This document shows positions 12,536 to 25,049 of a DNA stretch of 64,000 nucleotides, piece after piece. Every line of letters begins with the position of its first letter. The first letter of the stretch is position 1. A program made the translations under genes and the position numbers. This stretch comes from Epiperipatus broadwayi (lineage: Eukaryota; Onychophora; Udeonychophora; Euonychophora; Peripatidae), in assembly GCA_028023455.1 (NCBI GenBank), contig JAQFVV010006215.1, positions 9,131,950-9,195,949 on the forward strand, written 5' to 3'. The notes beneath the pieces were generated by a model. It was not told the DNA's origin and ran no database searches. It worked only from the letters and a program-made list of their open reading frames with translations.

Positions 12536-13700
12536 AATGTAAACCTGGTGATCAAAAGCTTAACTTCCCTTTTATTTATATATAATGGGGAATTCTTATA
12601 ATTCAAGATCGTTCACTTTCCGCTACCACAAGCAGAGAGAACATACGGACATAAACGAGTCTATATCCGTACTTGACTGAACCTGTATACTATACAGGTA
12701 TAACCCCAGGTTATATTTCCCGGTCAACTATCTCCCGACTGCTGTAAGATTTTACAGAATTACAGCGCTTGGATATTTATAAATTTTGATGGGATCAAAA
12801 TACTGCACCACTAGCTTCACGTGTTAATTCAGTACTCAAAATGAGTAATAATTATTTCCCCAAACCCTACGACTATGTTACTTTTTTGGAGTGGCGAAGA
12901 ACGAGACGAAACAGATTTAAATCAATAATAAATATTTAATACAATAAATTACAAATAAAATAAAACACTCTAAATCATTTACAAATAATAAAAAACAGAT
13001 TATCTGCTATAATGCTACGAGTAAAACAAAATAAAAAGATTCTATAAATGATTGGACATTTATAATCGTCATTCCGTGTATATATAATAAAGTTAAAGAA
13101 TGTCTTTATCATTCAAAGTAATAATTTGGCCATTGTCTCAATAAAGGTATGTGCACATGGAAATATAAAATGTAGTATACATATTTACCTAGGTTTTAAG
13201 TCTCTGAATTAATTTGAAGTCTTGCTGACTGCCACGTGGAATTTCTCCACTTCTTTAGCAGGGAATGGTCGCTCTTAAGTTAGATTTTGGTTGTGGGAAC
13301 TCCTCTGCATTTAGGGGCATCAAGGACCAGGCCAAACGAACTCTCCGGCAGGCGCTACGTCGGCAGTTGTTATATCTAGATGGGAACCATTAGAGCACAG
13401 TGAGTCTCGATTGGCAAGCGATCACGACGGCCCTTAGCCAGCCATTCTAGATGCACCGACGTTAGAAATCATATCTTGTTAACTATGGCTGCTTATTATC
13501 GGAGCAGTGTTTTTACCGACATCTCGATAAGAAGTCTCTACCAATACTAATCATACTTTTAATTAAAATTCCCCGTTCTTTGTCCTTTCGATCCTTTGTT
13601 TTCACTGTTGTTCACGCCTTTGCTTTTCTTAATGCGCCTTCGGCCATTTATATAGATTTGTTTTTTATATAATTTTGTAGCACTATGTACATTTATTTTT
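12536..13700. other. unclassified block with raised GC and CpG content
   Basis: This block stands out from its surroundings. About 12600-12900 and 13220-13640 have near-average GC and many CpGs, with an A-rich middle (about 12915-13100). It includes small inverted repeats, such as TACGGACATA/TATATCCGTA (about 12640-12672) and CCTGTATACTATACAGG (about 12691-12707). No frame is open through it and no reverse-transcriptase, gag or transposase motif is visible. It starts TGTAATG after a (TA)n run, and an inverted repeat ending TATCACA before another (TA)n run occurs near 14183. A solo LTR of about 1.65 kb is possible, but the AT flanks make any duplication meaningless. It could equally be a promoter-like or regulatory island. 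Confidence 0.35.
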
Positions 13701-16700
13701 TTAATTAAACAGATTTTAATAAGTGTTTTTTTATTTTATTTTGACAAGCATTAATTATTGCTGTCTTTATCATACTTCATACACGCATTTCGTTTTATCG
13801 TCAAATGTGTACTTTTATGACCCAGATCCTTATCTTTCGGTCATGTTTTAAATTTCTATTTTTGCTCTGTTTATGGCTTTCAAACTTTACTTTTCTTACA
13901 CATCGTATTTTAGTTTTTCTTTCATTTACATTTCTTTATTACTATTAATTTTCTAATGCACAATTTCAATATTTCTAACTTATTTTTCATTTCACAAAAT
14001 CTTAACTTTGGAGGGTAAAAGATAAGAATCTTTTCGATTCTAATTCCTTCTCTTTTCTTAATTAAAACATTTCTTTGTTTATAATTTTTTAAACTCACTT
14101 TTTAGTATTCCAAACACAATATTTAATATTCTTTAAATGTTAAATATCTATATGTGTGATCGCAATATGTGCGATTATCACAATATATATATATAAGAAA
14201 TTTCTAGATCCTTATCAAAAATGCAAGTGTTGCGAAATAATGCTTAAAATATCAGAGCTACTTTAAGTGAATATGGCAACATAAAATGTTTAATCAACAA
14301 TACAATATTTATAAATTCATTAATTCGCAGTGTAACTAGGGATCATAGTACAGAACTTCATTAACTATCCATGAAAGCAATTATAAATAAATCCCCAGTA
14401 AAATCTTAAATGAATGGACATGTCTAATAATAAATATATTTACTGACAATAGATGATGCATCACAATCAATATTATTTCACAATTTATGTAAATTTATCA
14501 TTTAATTTAATGATAAATCCAAATTGTATGCAATATTGGTAATAAATTATAAATAATTATTCTGATTATTTAACATTTTCCTTCCTTTAATTCTTATTTT
14601 ATTTAAGTAAAACCGTGTCATAAATAACTTGATATTTCCAATATCAATATAACTTTTCAAAATTAATAACTCAATTCATTTTCAAAAGCAAGCACTTAAT
14701 GCATTATAAGTGTACATTGACATCTTTCATGCATTAATATTAACTTAATTCTATTCTAGTAATTACATTTAATTTAATCTTAATTGATATGTAAGTGCTC
14801 ATTTTGCTTAAATCCTTTCACTTTCTTTGCATATAAATTCATCCTCATAACAATAAAGTAATAATTTCTAATCCAAAGGTTCACAAAGCAACATCTGAGA
14901 TAATGTTCAAAGAAATGTATCTATTCTAAAAGAATTTTCAAATCTATTTTATTTCCTAATAGTGATTAAATCATTACATAATTAATGACAGCAGAATTAT
15001 TTTTGATTCCCTTTTCCCATTTTATTGGGTTTTCTTAAGGATTTTGAAATGAATTTTAACAATAATTGAAGAAAATGTAACATGATAAAAGAACTATTGT
15101 AATAAATAAAAAAAGCCATACATAAAAAGGAAAACACTTTTTCTAAGATAAAGTAAGAGAGAGAAATATAAATTATGTGTAATTTATTGCTAAATTTTTA
15201 AAGAATTGATTTATTTTCTGAAGTTCCAGAAAAAAGTATGTCAAATATTTATTTAAAGAGTTTAATTTAATTATGTATCTTATATCCAGATAATCATTGA
15301 CTATTCACTTAAATCATCTTAGAATTCCACAATATTTACATAATTTGGACAATTTGATTTCTTATACAAGATACTATTTGATAAATGTTGCAGTCTTGTA
15401 AATTTTTCTATGTTGACTAATTTTTGTATTTAGTTTGAAGAATGATTAATAGTAGGCAAGCATGGAAGGTAATAGGATACTATTGTGATTAAGAAGAGAT
15501 CATAAGAGTTTTTTATTTACTCATTCTTGGCTTATTTCCCATTTAGCAGATATTTTACCTAACATTGAAGGTTTGTTTGCTGATGCTTCACAATGCTTCT
15601 TTTCCAAGCTTTCTTTGAAATAGAGAATAGTCCAGGAAAAATAATACATTCAGACCTCCTAGAACTGGAAATATGGTTAATTTCATAATAATTATCCTAT
15701 TTTTTCACCTTGAATTGGATTATTTACCAAATCCACATACCAACAAATCTTAAACATAATTAATAGTTCCCAAAATTACTTAATTAAAACTTCTATCTGG
15801 AATCTTTAATAATGAACTTAATTAAATCTGTTTGCCAAAAAAAAAAAAAAACAGTTAACTACAAAAAAGTATTTGGAATTTATTTAAAATTTAGAATTGA
15901 ACTTAGACTTTTTCATTATTTAAATCAATATCTGTATAGTTCTCCACATTCCAGTAGCTATGATTATGGGAGCATAAAGCCTCCTGAAAGTGCTCAGATC
16001 ATTAAATTGCAGAGTATTATTTGCTTTTACTAACTTCATTATCTGTGCACAAAGCACATATATATTTTATAGATTACATGCTAATGAAGTAAATATTTAA
16101 TTAAATCAATATGGAAATATAACTTTTATAAACACGCATGCACAAATAATTTAATGTATTTGTGTGTGTAAATATGCACATGTTATCAATTAAGCTTTAC
16201 ATTATTATTTTTACGTTTTAAGATTTTTATGATCAAAACCTTATTGATCTTTTTCTGACTAGCTTTATATTGCTTTCTAGTTACCTCTACCTACTTTTGG
16301 CAACTAGTTATTACTGCCAATGAAATATTCATTTTCAAATCTCCGTACTTAGTTACAGAAAAATATGCAACATTTTCCCCCTCCAGATTTCATTTTATTT
16401 TCTAAATCATTTTTATGATCCTTACATCATTTTCATAGGGCTCTGTTGGAATAAACTCTCCAACAAAGTCCTTAATGACATATATCTAAAATTATGTGAA
16501 CCCTGACTTACTTGGAATTTTTCTGTTAATCTTTCATTTACTCTCAGGTAATAGTACAATTTTGACTGGCTTTCCTCTACATTTTTATATACTTTGTTTT
16601 TGGATGTTGCATAGGTTTTTCTAAAAATGTCCCAAGTATCTATCAATTTTTTGATGAATCCAATTTTTAAGATTTATATATATATTTTCAGATTTTTTTC

Positions 16701-18307
16701 TGGATTACCTTACTTTTTCTACTTTACATGTTTTTCATGTGTTCTGCTTTATCAATTTCTATAGCCTCATAGAATAATTCATTCTATAATTTAATAGTTC
16801 CTTTATCATTGTACTCATCTAATATCCAGGTTAACATTGGTTTTGCTTCATAACTATTTATACTATCATCATCACATTTTCTTTTGTTTTCAGTCACTTG
16901 TGACAAAAACGTTAATGCCTAGCTCCTTTTCATCTATATCACCATTCACATTATGATTTTTACATCCCTTTGACTTCTAATATCAACACCAATATCAACT
17001 TTATGCCTTATGTTCTAATTTTTATTATCATCACTATACATCAATATTCTAGAATCATTGGCAAAGTTTTATAGACATCCTTAAATAATAAACTCTAGCA
17101 ATTAACTGGCAATATTTGAATCGTTCCCAATAGTTATCTTTTTTGATTCAATGTGGCATCTCACGCAGCTTTCTCTAACTCTCACTTTTAGCTTTTCTCA
17201 GCCTTTCTTCATTAACCTCTTGAATTTTAATCCAATTATTCTTATTACATTTGCTTTTATCTCAAATTTACACTCCTCTATCACTTGATATTTTAATATC
17301 TTTTATATTTGTCTCTAATTTCAATGATGTTAGAATTTGGGTTTTCTTCACTGTAGCATCATTGCAAAAAATGTATCTCTTCAATCTTCTGACTTTAGCT
17401 TCTTCCACTAAACTAATTTATCAAAACACTTTTTTCAGAATGTGATACTTCTATCTTGTTTGAGATTCCCAACATCTCAGCACATTTTTCTGTGTTTGTA
17501 TATGTCTCTTTTTAATTGCTGTTTTATCATCTATTTGTTTAAAAAAAAATTCTTTCATTTGATTAATTTGTTGTGATATTTTATCTTCCATTTTTTCAAT
17601 TTATTTTGATATCTTTCATTTTGCTTATACATATCTTATATATTCTGTTTGCTTCTTCATCAATTGTCACTAGTCTCTTTATTATCTTCTTCTTTACAAG
17701 AATTCTATGATATTTCCACTTCCCATTTTGGACTTTTTCTTTCATCATCCTCATACTGTGCTATTTATAACTTATTCTCCATTTCTGCTATGTTCACTAG
17801 CTTTTCTCTATATTCTTTGCTTAAAATGATTTTCTAAAACAATTCTTTTAAAACTATTGCTAAAACAAAGTTTTTATAAATGAGCTTCCTTTAATATAAT
17901 AAACAGGATCTCTTTCTCTCAACTATACTGTGATTTCCATAATATCCCTATAATCCTCTTCCACTTTTATTCTGTATCTAACTCTATTTTGTACTATAGT
18001 ATCCAGATGTATTTTTATAATTATTCAAAAATAAATTGTCTTTGTATTATTACTCATTCCAATTATCCTTTTAGCTGTATTTTCTACTCTTGGATTTTAT
18101 TCATTTATATATTCTTTCAAGATTGTTTATTCTTTGTCAGGCTAGGCACCAATAATAATTATAGTTTCTTGTTTTTCAGATGTAAAGTTATGTTTGAGTT
18201 TCAAATTATGGGATCATTTTGTAATAGTGGTGAGTGGCACTCAATCATCATGCCCCACATCGAGTCACTATTTTAAATATAATTTATTTAAGGATCATAC
18301 AAATAGA
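13701..18307. other. AT-rich non-coding DNA, with a T-rich sector at 16.2-17.9 kb
   Basis: No gene is supported. The segment from about 16200 to 17900 is strand-asymmetric, T-rich on the plus strand. Read on the minus strand it resembles a lysine/glutamate-rich decayed coding sequence with frequent stops. A 74-codon frame at 16422-16646 (minus) with D-T-W-D-I-F-R-K-T near its start is the best preserved piece. It could be a gag-like or ORF1-like relic, but no zinc knuckle or other deciding motif is present. An inverted repeat TGTGAT-CGCA...TGCGATTATCACA lies at about 14155-14183. Confidence 0.4.
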
Positions 18308-18440
18308 CTCTTAAATGCTGGAAAGATGTTTAAAGGCTTAATGTATACCTATAATTTTGGAAACTGATGATCCACATGGCTTCCACCAGGTTCTTCCAGA
18401 ATCTGGAAGATGATTTAGATTGTGTTTAAACCCCAATCTC
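18308..18440 (+). repeat. dispersed repeat, copy 2
   Basis: Same-orientation partner of 9580-9717, sharing the 'AAAGGCTTAATG', 'ATAATTTTGGAAA' and 'TTCTTCCAGAA' blocks in order. This copy retains a clean palindrome CTTCCAG-AAT-CTGGAAG. Just upstream (about 18228-18266) lies a GC-richer stretch with a GAGTGGCACTC palindrome that is not shared with copy 1. Confidence 0.7.
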
Positions 18441-19039
18441 AATTTAATACATACATAGTATAGCTTAATAAGCACTTCCATCATTAAATCACATACAAAA
18501 AAAGTATATATAATCTAAATCCAATTTTTTAATAGACAAAAAACTAAAACAAAAATAATTGAAAATTGACATTAAGTATTATGGCATAAATATGTGAGTA
18601 TATATATATATACAGTACTATATATATATAAATCAAAGTTTTAAATAAATTATAAAACAAGGTTCAAGTAAAATAAATTAAGTTATTTATCTGTTTATAA
18701 GCATTGAAATAATGGTCATTAAATGAGAAAACTTCAGAATTTTTTCCAGCTAATTGGTTTTCATTCACAAGTTGTGAACTGGTAGATAAAGAATTGTGCA
18801 TATGTAACAGTTATTAGCCTAGATTATTACAATATTAAAAAGGTCACTAGAAGAGAGTTCATATCATTTGAATAAAAACAAATGTCTAGAAAGTGAATGA
18901 ATCAGAGCTTATGTAAAGCTTTGGTACAATATTCTGTTGAGTTATTTGCACAGCATAATTATCAAAATATTTTGAGAGATAAATTCACATCTTTATTGAT
19001 AGGGTTTGATTTTAAATCTCTAGGACTTGAAACATTTGG
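18441..19039. other. AT-rich non-coding DNA
   Basis: Short (TA)n runs lie at about 18599-18631. The 62-codon plus-strand frame at 18897-19085 runs into the foldback element that follows and is not supported as a gene. Confidence 0.5.
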
Positions 19040-19052
19040 CTTCTTCATTTAT

Positions 19053-19884
19053 TTCATTCCAATATCAGCATTTCAAGCTAATTGAGCACGCGCCTTTAAT
19101 AGTGTTAAATAAATTAATACTCTCTTCTTCATTCAAGATATAGCATTTATGCAGGAATAAAAAGAATCCCTCTTATTCCTATGACTCAAATTCTTTTATA
19201 TGAGCAAATCTGAAGAACTTCTGAAGAGAGCGTGAGTATATTCTCACTTTAATTACTATTTACGATGTTTTTTTGACTGAATGACGCCGGTGTAATTACT
19301 TAGAATTTACTAGACGTCATTCTTACTGAAACTTAATGAGTAAATAAGCAAATATTTTATCTAGCACCGTGCTTGCAATTATATTTCATTCCAATATCAG
19401 CCTTTCAAGCTAATTGAGCACGTGCCTTTGATAGTGTTAAATAAATGAATACTCTCTTCTTCATTCAAGATATAGCATTTATGCAGGAATAAAAAGGCTG
19501 ATATTGGAATGAAATATAATTGCAAGCATGGCGCTAGATAAAATAATTGCTTATTTACTCATAATTAAGTTTCATTAAGAATGACGTCTAGTAAATTCTA
19601 AGTAATTACACCGGCGTCATTCAGTCAAAAAGCATCGTAAATAGTAATTTAAAGTGAGAATATACTCACGCTCTCTTCAGAAGTTCTTCAGATTTGCTCA
19701 TATAAAAGAATTTGAGTCGTAGGAATAAGAGGGATTCTTTTTATTCCTGCATAAATGCTATATCTTGAATGAAGAAGAGAGTATTCATTTATTTAACACT
19801 ATCAAAGGCGCGTGCTCAATTAGCTTGAAAGGCTGATATTGGAATGAAATATAATTGCAAGCATGGCGCTGGATAAAATATTTA
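19053..19884 (+). mobile_element. modular foldback element, copy 1 (832 bp), 13-bp target duplication
   Basis: Two nearly perfect inverted arms meet near 19495. The right arm reads as module T (GGCTGATATTGG...GCGCTAGATAAAATA), module X (from TTGCTTATTTACTC through GAATGACGTC and CGCTCTCTTCAG), module Y (GAATGAAGAAGAGAGTATTC...GCGTGCTCAATTAGCTTG) and a second T. The left arm is the inverse of Y, T, X, Y and part of T. The direct repeat CTTCTTCATTTAT flanks the unit at 19040-19052 and 19885-19897. No open frame is present. The T module at the right end is the same module that ends the related copies at 38.65, 51.5 and 59.6 kb. The long palindrome would make a strong RNA or DNA hairpin. Confidence 0.9.
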
Positions 19885-19897
19885 CTTCTTCATTTAT

Positions 19898-22223
19898 GTA
19901 ACATAAGAGTATATGTGATGAATTTTATTCATTCAAAAAAGGCCAATTGGTCAGAAATCTGTTGTGGGAGAAATAAATACACTTCCTTCTAATATTTTTG
20001 GAGTGTCCAACGCTAAAATAAATCTGTGAATGAAGATGTCTATTATTAAACTAGTTTACTGAACTATTTAAATAAAATATGATAAAAACGTATTTTTGTA
20101 GCTTACCTAATTATACACATTCACGTTTTGATTGATATCAAACTTAAAGCCAGCATATATAATTCATTAGATTGCATTAAAAACTCTAAAGATGATTTTC
20201 TTTTAAAAAATAAAACTTTTAAGTGAAAGTAGCATTTTCTGTATAATGTAGTTCTGTTCAATACCCTTATAGTTTTATATTTCAAACTTACAATCCTTTA
20301 TTTTCACAGTGAAAATAAATTCCAGTTAGATAAATTATTTGAAATCTAGAAAGTGCTGCTACATTTATAATTGGTAATATTTAAACTATGAGTTGACAAT
20401 TTATGACTTAGGATATTCTATTGAAAGCTTATTTTTGAAAATTAATAATGTATTTAAAAAAAAAAAAAAGGAATAGTTCATTTCTTTGTATTTTTATTGA
20501 TAGTTACATTGTCTTTCATTGTGAATTACTCCTAACATCTCATGCAAGTACCCCTTTCACAGTTTGTGTATTTTCTCAATAGTACAAAATAATACATATC
20601 ACATTATCATGTTTGACTTGCTGATAATTAAGTCAAACAGTTAGTATTTAGTAATTTTAAAATTTGCATTGAATTTGTAACTATTATAACATTCTTATTT
20701 TTTTATTTGAAATTTTGCTTATTTATACTTGTAATATCAAAATAGTCAACAGAATTTGTATTATTTTCTCACATTTTTTTATATGAAGAATAAAGATTTT
20801 GTACTTTCTAATATTTAGTACTTCATCTATAAATTCTATTTATTTTAGTGATGTTAGCCTTCTTAGATGACAGCATGACATAGTAATTATACCACGCTTC
20901 AAATGCTTGTGATGAATTAACTTAACATACAAATTTCAAAGTTTGATACATAATGAAAAAGATTGCCAATTTCTACAAAACTCATCACAAAAGTTACCAA
21001 AAAATGCTATTCCTTTGTGTTATAAAAATACCTTCATCTTAATTATTAAATATAAAATTCAATACCTGGCATGTTCATTATCACAATGTGTATTATCAAT
21101 ATAATTGTTAAAGGTTACTTGTTTCTGCAAATATAAGCTATTTAAAAATATTTATTATTCATTTACTTATTTCACATTACAAAATACTCATTTTAAAATC
21201 AGTCAGTCAACTGCAATCTTCAAATGCCAGTAACATTTTTATGACTCTTTACTCAAATAATAATACCAATATCATTTTCATAATAATTTATCAAAGTATT
21301 AGTATTTCTGAAAACAACTTAAGATTATTCTGTTCTAGAATTCTCACAGAAAAATTATTATATTTAAATTTCAAAGCTTGTAGAACAAAATGTTTTTATA
21401 CAGCATTTTATGGTTAATATAACATTTTGGTATTTATCACTATTTACTAAGTAAATTGGTAAAAAATCAAGTCAGATGTCACATGACCTAATTTTACTAA
21501 GTAAGTTTTTTTAAGCTTATACATTAAAATCGTTTGCTGATTCATTCATTAACATCTTGTGCATGTTTCCAACAAATTTATATATATAAAAAATACATTT
21601 TCCATTAAATATTTAGGCTTTTATATAAATAAATATATATATGTATGTGAATATAAATAAAATATCTGTTACAGAATAATTACTGTAATAAAAATTATGA
21701 ATTATAATAGGGGTAATATATTTATAGATAACTACAATAAACTATATAAATACATTCAGTTAATTTCTTAACCTTCAACTGAAAATCATTTAAATTCAAA
21801 TTTAGCAGAAGTAAATATCATGTCATATCCCAAGTCATACATTTTAACATTAGTACATCATCTGTTAATCAACGATATACTATTTCTATTTATCAAAATT
21901 GCTTTCTTAATTTTCTCTACTCATGAAGAATCTTAGTATTTTTTAGATCAAAATTGAAAGTAAACTCCTATTGAGAAAGCAGATGCCATTATTAAATCAT
22001 TGTAACTTTTTTTTTGTATACATTTATATACTTATTGGTGCTTTTTTAAAGACTACACATCAATTCACCGATGCATGAAACTTTGCACTTACATAAAATT
22101 TGATATGCAATATTACTATTTTGTTTAAAAGGTATATATTTTTTTGAATTTATTTACCACTTTTTTAACATTATGTGGAACATAAAATGAAACATTATAT
22201 AAATCTGTGTTTATATAATGAAG
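19898..22223. other. AT-rich non-coding DNA
   Basis: No gene or repeat is recognised. A poly(A) run of twelve lies at about 20458-20469. Confidence 0.5.
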
Positions 22224-22470
22224 TATTTCCTTCATCTAATATAAGTATTGAATGTCTTTAGAAAAATTTAACTTTATTTAAATATTCCAAATACATTCAT
22301 CTGGTAGTAACAGCACACAGGTTAGTATAAGCACAGTATTTTGAAAGATATTCTTCTTCTCCCTTCTTCAGGTGTTGCTGGCCTGACCAGTAACAGTACT
22401 AGCATGGGAATCAAACCTAGACTCTTAGATTCTTGAATTGTAAGATAATGCTCTAACCACTAGTCATCCT
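22224..22470 (-). repeat. tRNA-derived SINE, minus-strand copy of a head-to-head pair
   Basis: On the minus strand the unit starts with a tRNA-like head: A-box-like TAGTGGTTAGAGC, then an anticodon-arm-like stretch, then B-box-like GGTTTGATTCCC. A body follows with GGTCAGGCCAG and CCTGAAGAAGG, then a tail with AACCTGTGTG, TGTATTTGGAATATTTAAA and ATTCAATACTTATATTAGATG. The CCTGAAGAAG...CAAAA(C/T) core recalls the conserved central domains shared by several metazoan SINE families; that placement is from memory. It lies head to head with the plus-strand copy at 22473, so the pair forms a 490-bp inverted repeat. Transcription would be by RNA polymerase III and mobility would depend on a LINE. Confidence 0.8.
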
Positions 22471-22472
22471 TC

Positions 22473-22711
22473 CAGTTGGTTAGAGCATTACTTTAAAATT
22501 CAATATTCAAGAATCTACAGGTCCAGATTTGATTCCCATGCTAGGTACTGGTCAGGCCAGCGACACCTGAAGAAGAGAGAATAATGCCTCTCAAAACATT
22601 GTGTATATATTAACCTGTGTACTATTACTAACAGTTGAATGTATTTGGAATATTTAAAAAAGTTAAATTTTTCTCAAAACATTCAATACTTATATTAGAT
22701 GATGGAAATAG
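22473..22711 (+). repeat. tRNA-derived SINE, plus-strand copy of the pair
   Basis: This shows the same sequence order as its minus-strand partner: A-box-like AGTTGGTTAGAGC at 22474, B-box-like TTTGATTCCC at about 22530, GGTCAGGCCAG, ACCTGAAGAAG, then the AACCTGTGTAC and TGTATTTGGAATATTT tail. The two copies differ by many substitutions and small indels, especially in the tRNA-like head. They are therefore either two old independent insertions or an old inverted duplication. The heads are separated by only about two bases. A third degraded tail of the same family lies at 32165-32255. Confidence 0.8.
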
Positions 22712-24671
22712 TCCAATATACAAATACAACTAAAATACCATCATCACAAACCTTCAAGAAAACATTATATACATCTTTTACATTTAAAAAAAAAAAAAGG
22801 ATTGAGCAATTGAAACATATGGAATAGATATCTATTTTTTATCATTAACTTTCTCCTTCTTTAAAGAAGTATATTGCTTTTTAAATCATAAAATACAATA
22901 AATTTGTTTAATCCTTGTAACCAACTTCATCAACTCTTTTGTAAATGTTTCAATATTTTGTATGATTTCCTCACTTTCGTGATATAATTTCTCATTGCGA
23001 GATAAAAAAAAAATCTAACACCATCTTATGCACAATGGTACTTCTGATTTGCAATATATATATAACCTTTTTTTTTGCAAAGTTTAATTATCATTTTATA
23101 ACTAAATAAATCATTATATCTTGTAGCATACAAATCAAATATTTAATAGCTTTATTCTGTTCTTTTTCAAGTACATTTAACTTGTTATATATAAATAAAA
23201 GATATCATTAGCAAATATTAATACAACTTTTAATATTTAACATACAGGCTATATTTATACCTGTACAAACAAAATATAGGGTATTTTGAGGTCAAACTTT
23301 CACATGACCCTCAACTCTCTACACTATCTCATACACTTGACCACATATATGTCTAAAAGATAAATAGTCACTAATATATGTATTTTTATAAAATATTAAT
23401 CCAAGGCTTAGGAAAAATTTATTACTCAACATTTTTTCAAAAAAGTAATTTTGTTAAATCTAATTCAATGTTATTTTAATGTTTTTCAAAGTATACGAGT
23501 TTAATATATAAAAGAAGTAGATTTAAAAAAAGATAAATAGTAAATAAGATTTTTTAAATTAAATCCTGAAAAGATTTCTAAGATCATTTTTTTTTTCGTT
23601 CAAGAATTTACTCTGCCTTCCATATGGAAACCATACAAGTGTAAAAAAATGTACACATGAGAAAAGATAATGACAGTTTTTGCAGCGACTCGATTTTCTA
23701 ATTCATCGGAGATGAGATATAAATGGAATATTTAATCACTGTAGAAATTTAAAATCATTCCATTCTAATTTTTTTATATATAAATAAAGCTGTCATATTT
23801 GTAAATAAAATCGTTAAATTTAAATCTTTATTCAGAAGTCAATAATATAATTATAATCAAATTAATTAAATATGCCATATTCATGAGTTATGTACTATAG
23901 CTACACTTTTATTTCATCAGAAAACCAGAATGAAAAATTCATTTTGATTTGTATGGTGAGGAAATTTATGTTGCAGGTGGCAAACTACAATAAATTATTT
24001 ATGCTATTGCAAGTATTTGTAGGGTTATATTGTTGGGCAAGTTGTAAATATAATCTAAGTTAAAATTAGTTGCATTAAAAAATAGGTTCTATCCCAAACA
24101 TAGTAAAAAAACTTTGATATTCTTTAAAAACAACTTTGGCATGGAATTCTCTTAAAAAGTAATGTTGTGGATATGTCTGTTCTTTGGCTCACTAAAAAGA
24201 ATCCTGCCTAGTTTCTCTGACAATGATTATTATTATTGACTTGATTAAATGAAAAGTGGCATTCTTTGCTTATCTGAATAAAATGGATATGGGAGCTTCC
24301 TAAGCAATATAGATCTGGGATAGAAGATCAATAATTGAGAACTTGCCAAGGAGAAACAATAGAAATGTATTACCAGAAGAGTAATAATCACCTCAATCAT
24401 TAGTACATAAATGTTATGATGAAATTTACAGAAAGCTAATTGATTAATATTTAAAGAAAATCTTGGTTAAAGAATAATAAATTGGATTATTAAAATGTCA
24501 GCCAGTGTTAAATTGTTTTATACCAGATGAACAAAAAAAAAAGACTAGTCATAGCAATGTGGATTTTTTTTTCCTAATCTAATATGCAATGATTTCATTT
24601 AATGCTTTTAGAATAGAAAGTAAATATCAATCTAAACATTCACTTACCATATAAAGCTTAGAAGAGAGATG
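22712..24671. other. AT-rich non-coding DNA
   Basis: No supported gene. A short minus-strand stretch at about 23597-23720 reads open for roughly 40 codons and includes the GC-richer GCAGCGACTCG sequence. It has no family match and no clear splice sites, so it is not called. Confidence 0.45.
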
Positions 24672-24679
24672 GTCTATAG

Positions 24680-25041
24680 CAGGGGTCCCCAACCTTTTTG
24701 CACTTAAGAGCACATTCTATAATACTGGCCGGGTGGCGGAAACCATTTATTTTTTCAACCAGATGGTGGCACCATTTATTTTTTCAAGGTAAATTTATAG
24801 TTGGATATTGTTAATAATACACATAATGTACAAAAAAATATTTATTTCAAAAATAAAATTTTAACATAATTAACGTTTATATTTTTAAGCTGTAAAAGTA
24901 TAGTATGCCCTACAATTTGATTACAATATAATACAATAATTTATAAGAAATTTTAAAAATTAAATTTATTTGTATCAGATAAATAATTTTTTATCGTGTT
25001 CGGATAGCAGCGGGCACACGGTATAGGGTTGGGGACCCCTG
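24680..25041. mobile_element. hAT-type MITE (362 bp) with 8-bp target duplication
   Basis: The element starts CAGGGGTCCCCAACC and ends with the exact reverse complement GGTTGGGGACCCCTG. It is flanked by a perfect 8-bp direct repeat GTCTATAG at 24672-24679 and 25042-25049. An 8-bp duplication and CAGGGGTCCCCAA-type termini are the signature of hAT transposons. The interior is AT-rich, contains a short internal duplication around ACCATTTATTTTTTCAA (about 24744 and 24773) and has no transposase frame, so it must have been moved in trans by a full hAT element elsewhere. The intact termini and duplication suggest fairly recent insertion. Confidence 0.95.
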
Positions 25042-25049
25042 GTCTATAG

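Noticed and set aside
19053-19884. Hammerhead ribozyme inside the modular foldback family
   Set aside because: Penelope-like elements often carry one, but I could not find the CTGANGA and GAAA core in suitable spacing on either strand by eye.
23597-23720. Possible minus-strand exon with a GC-richer start
   Set aside because: About 40 codons are open, but no convincing acceptor, donor or family match was found.
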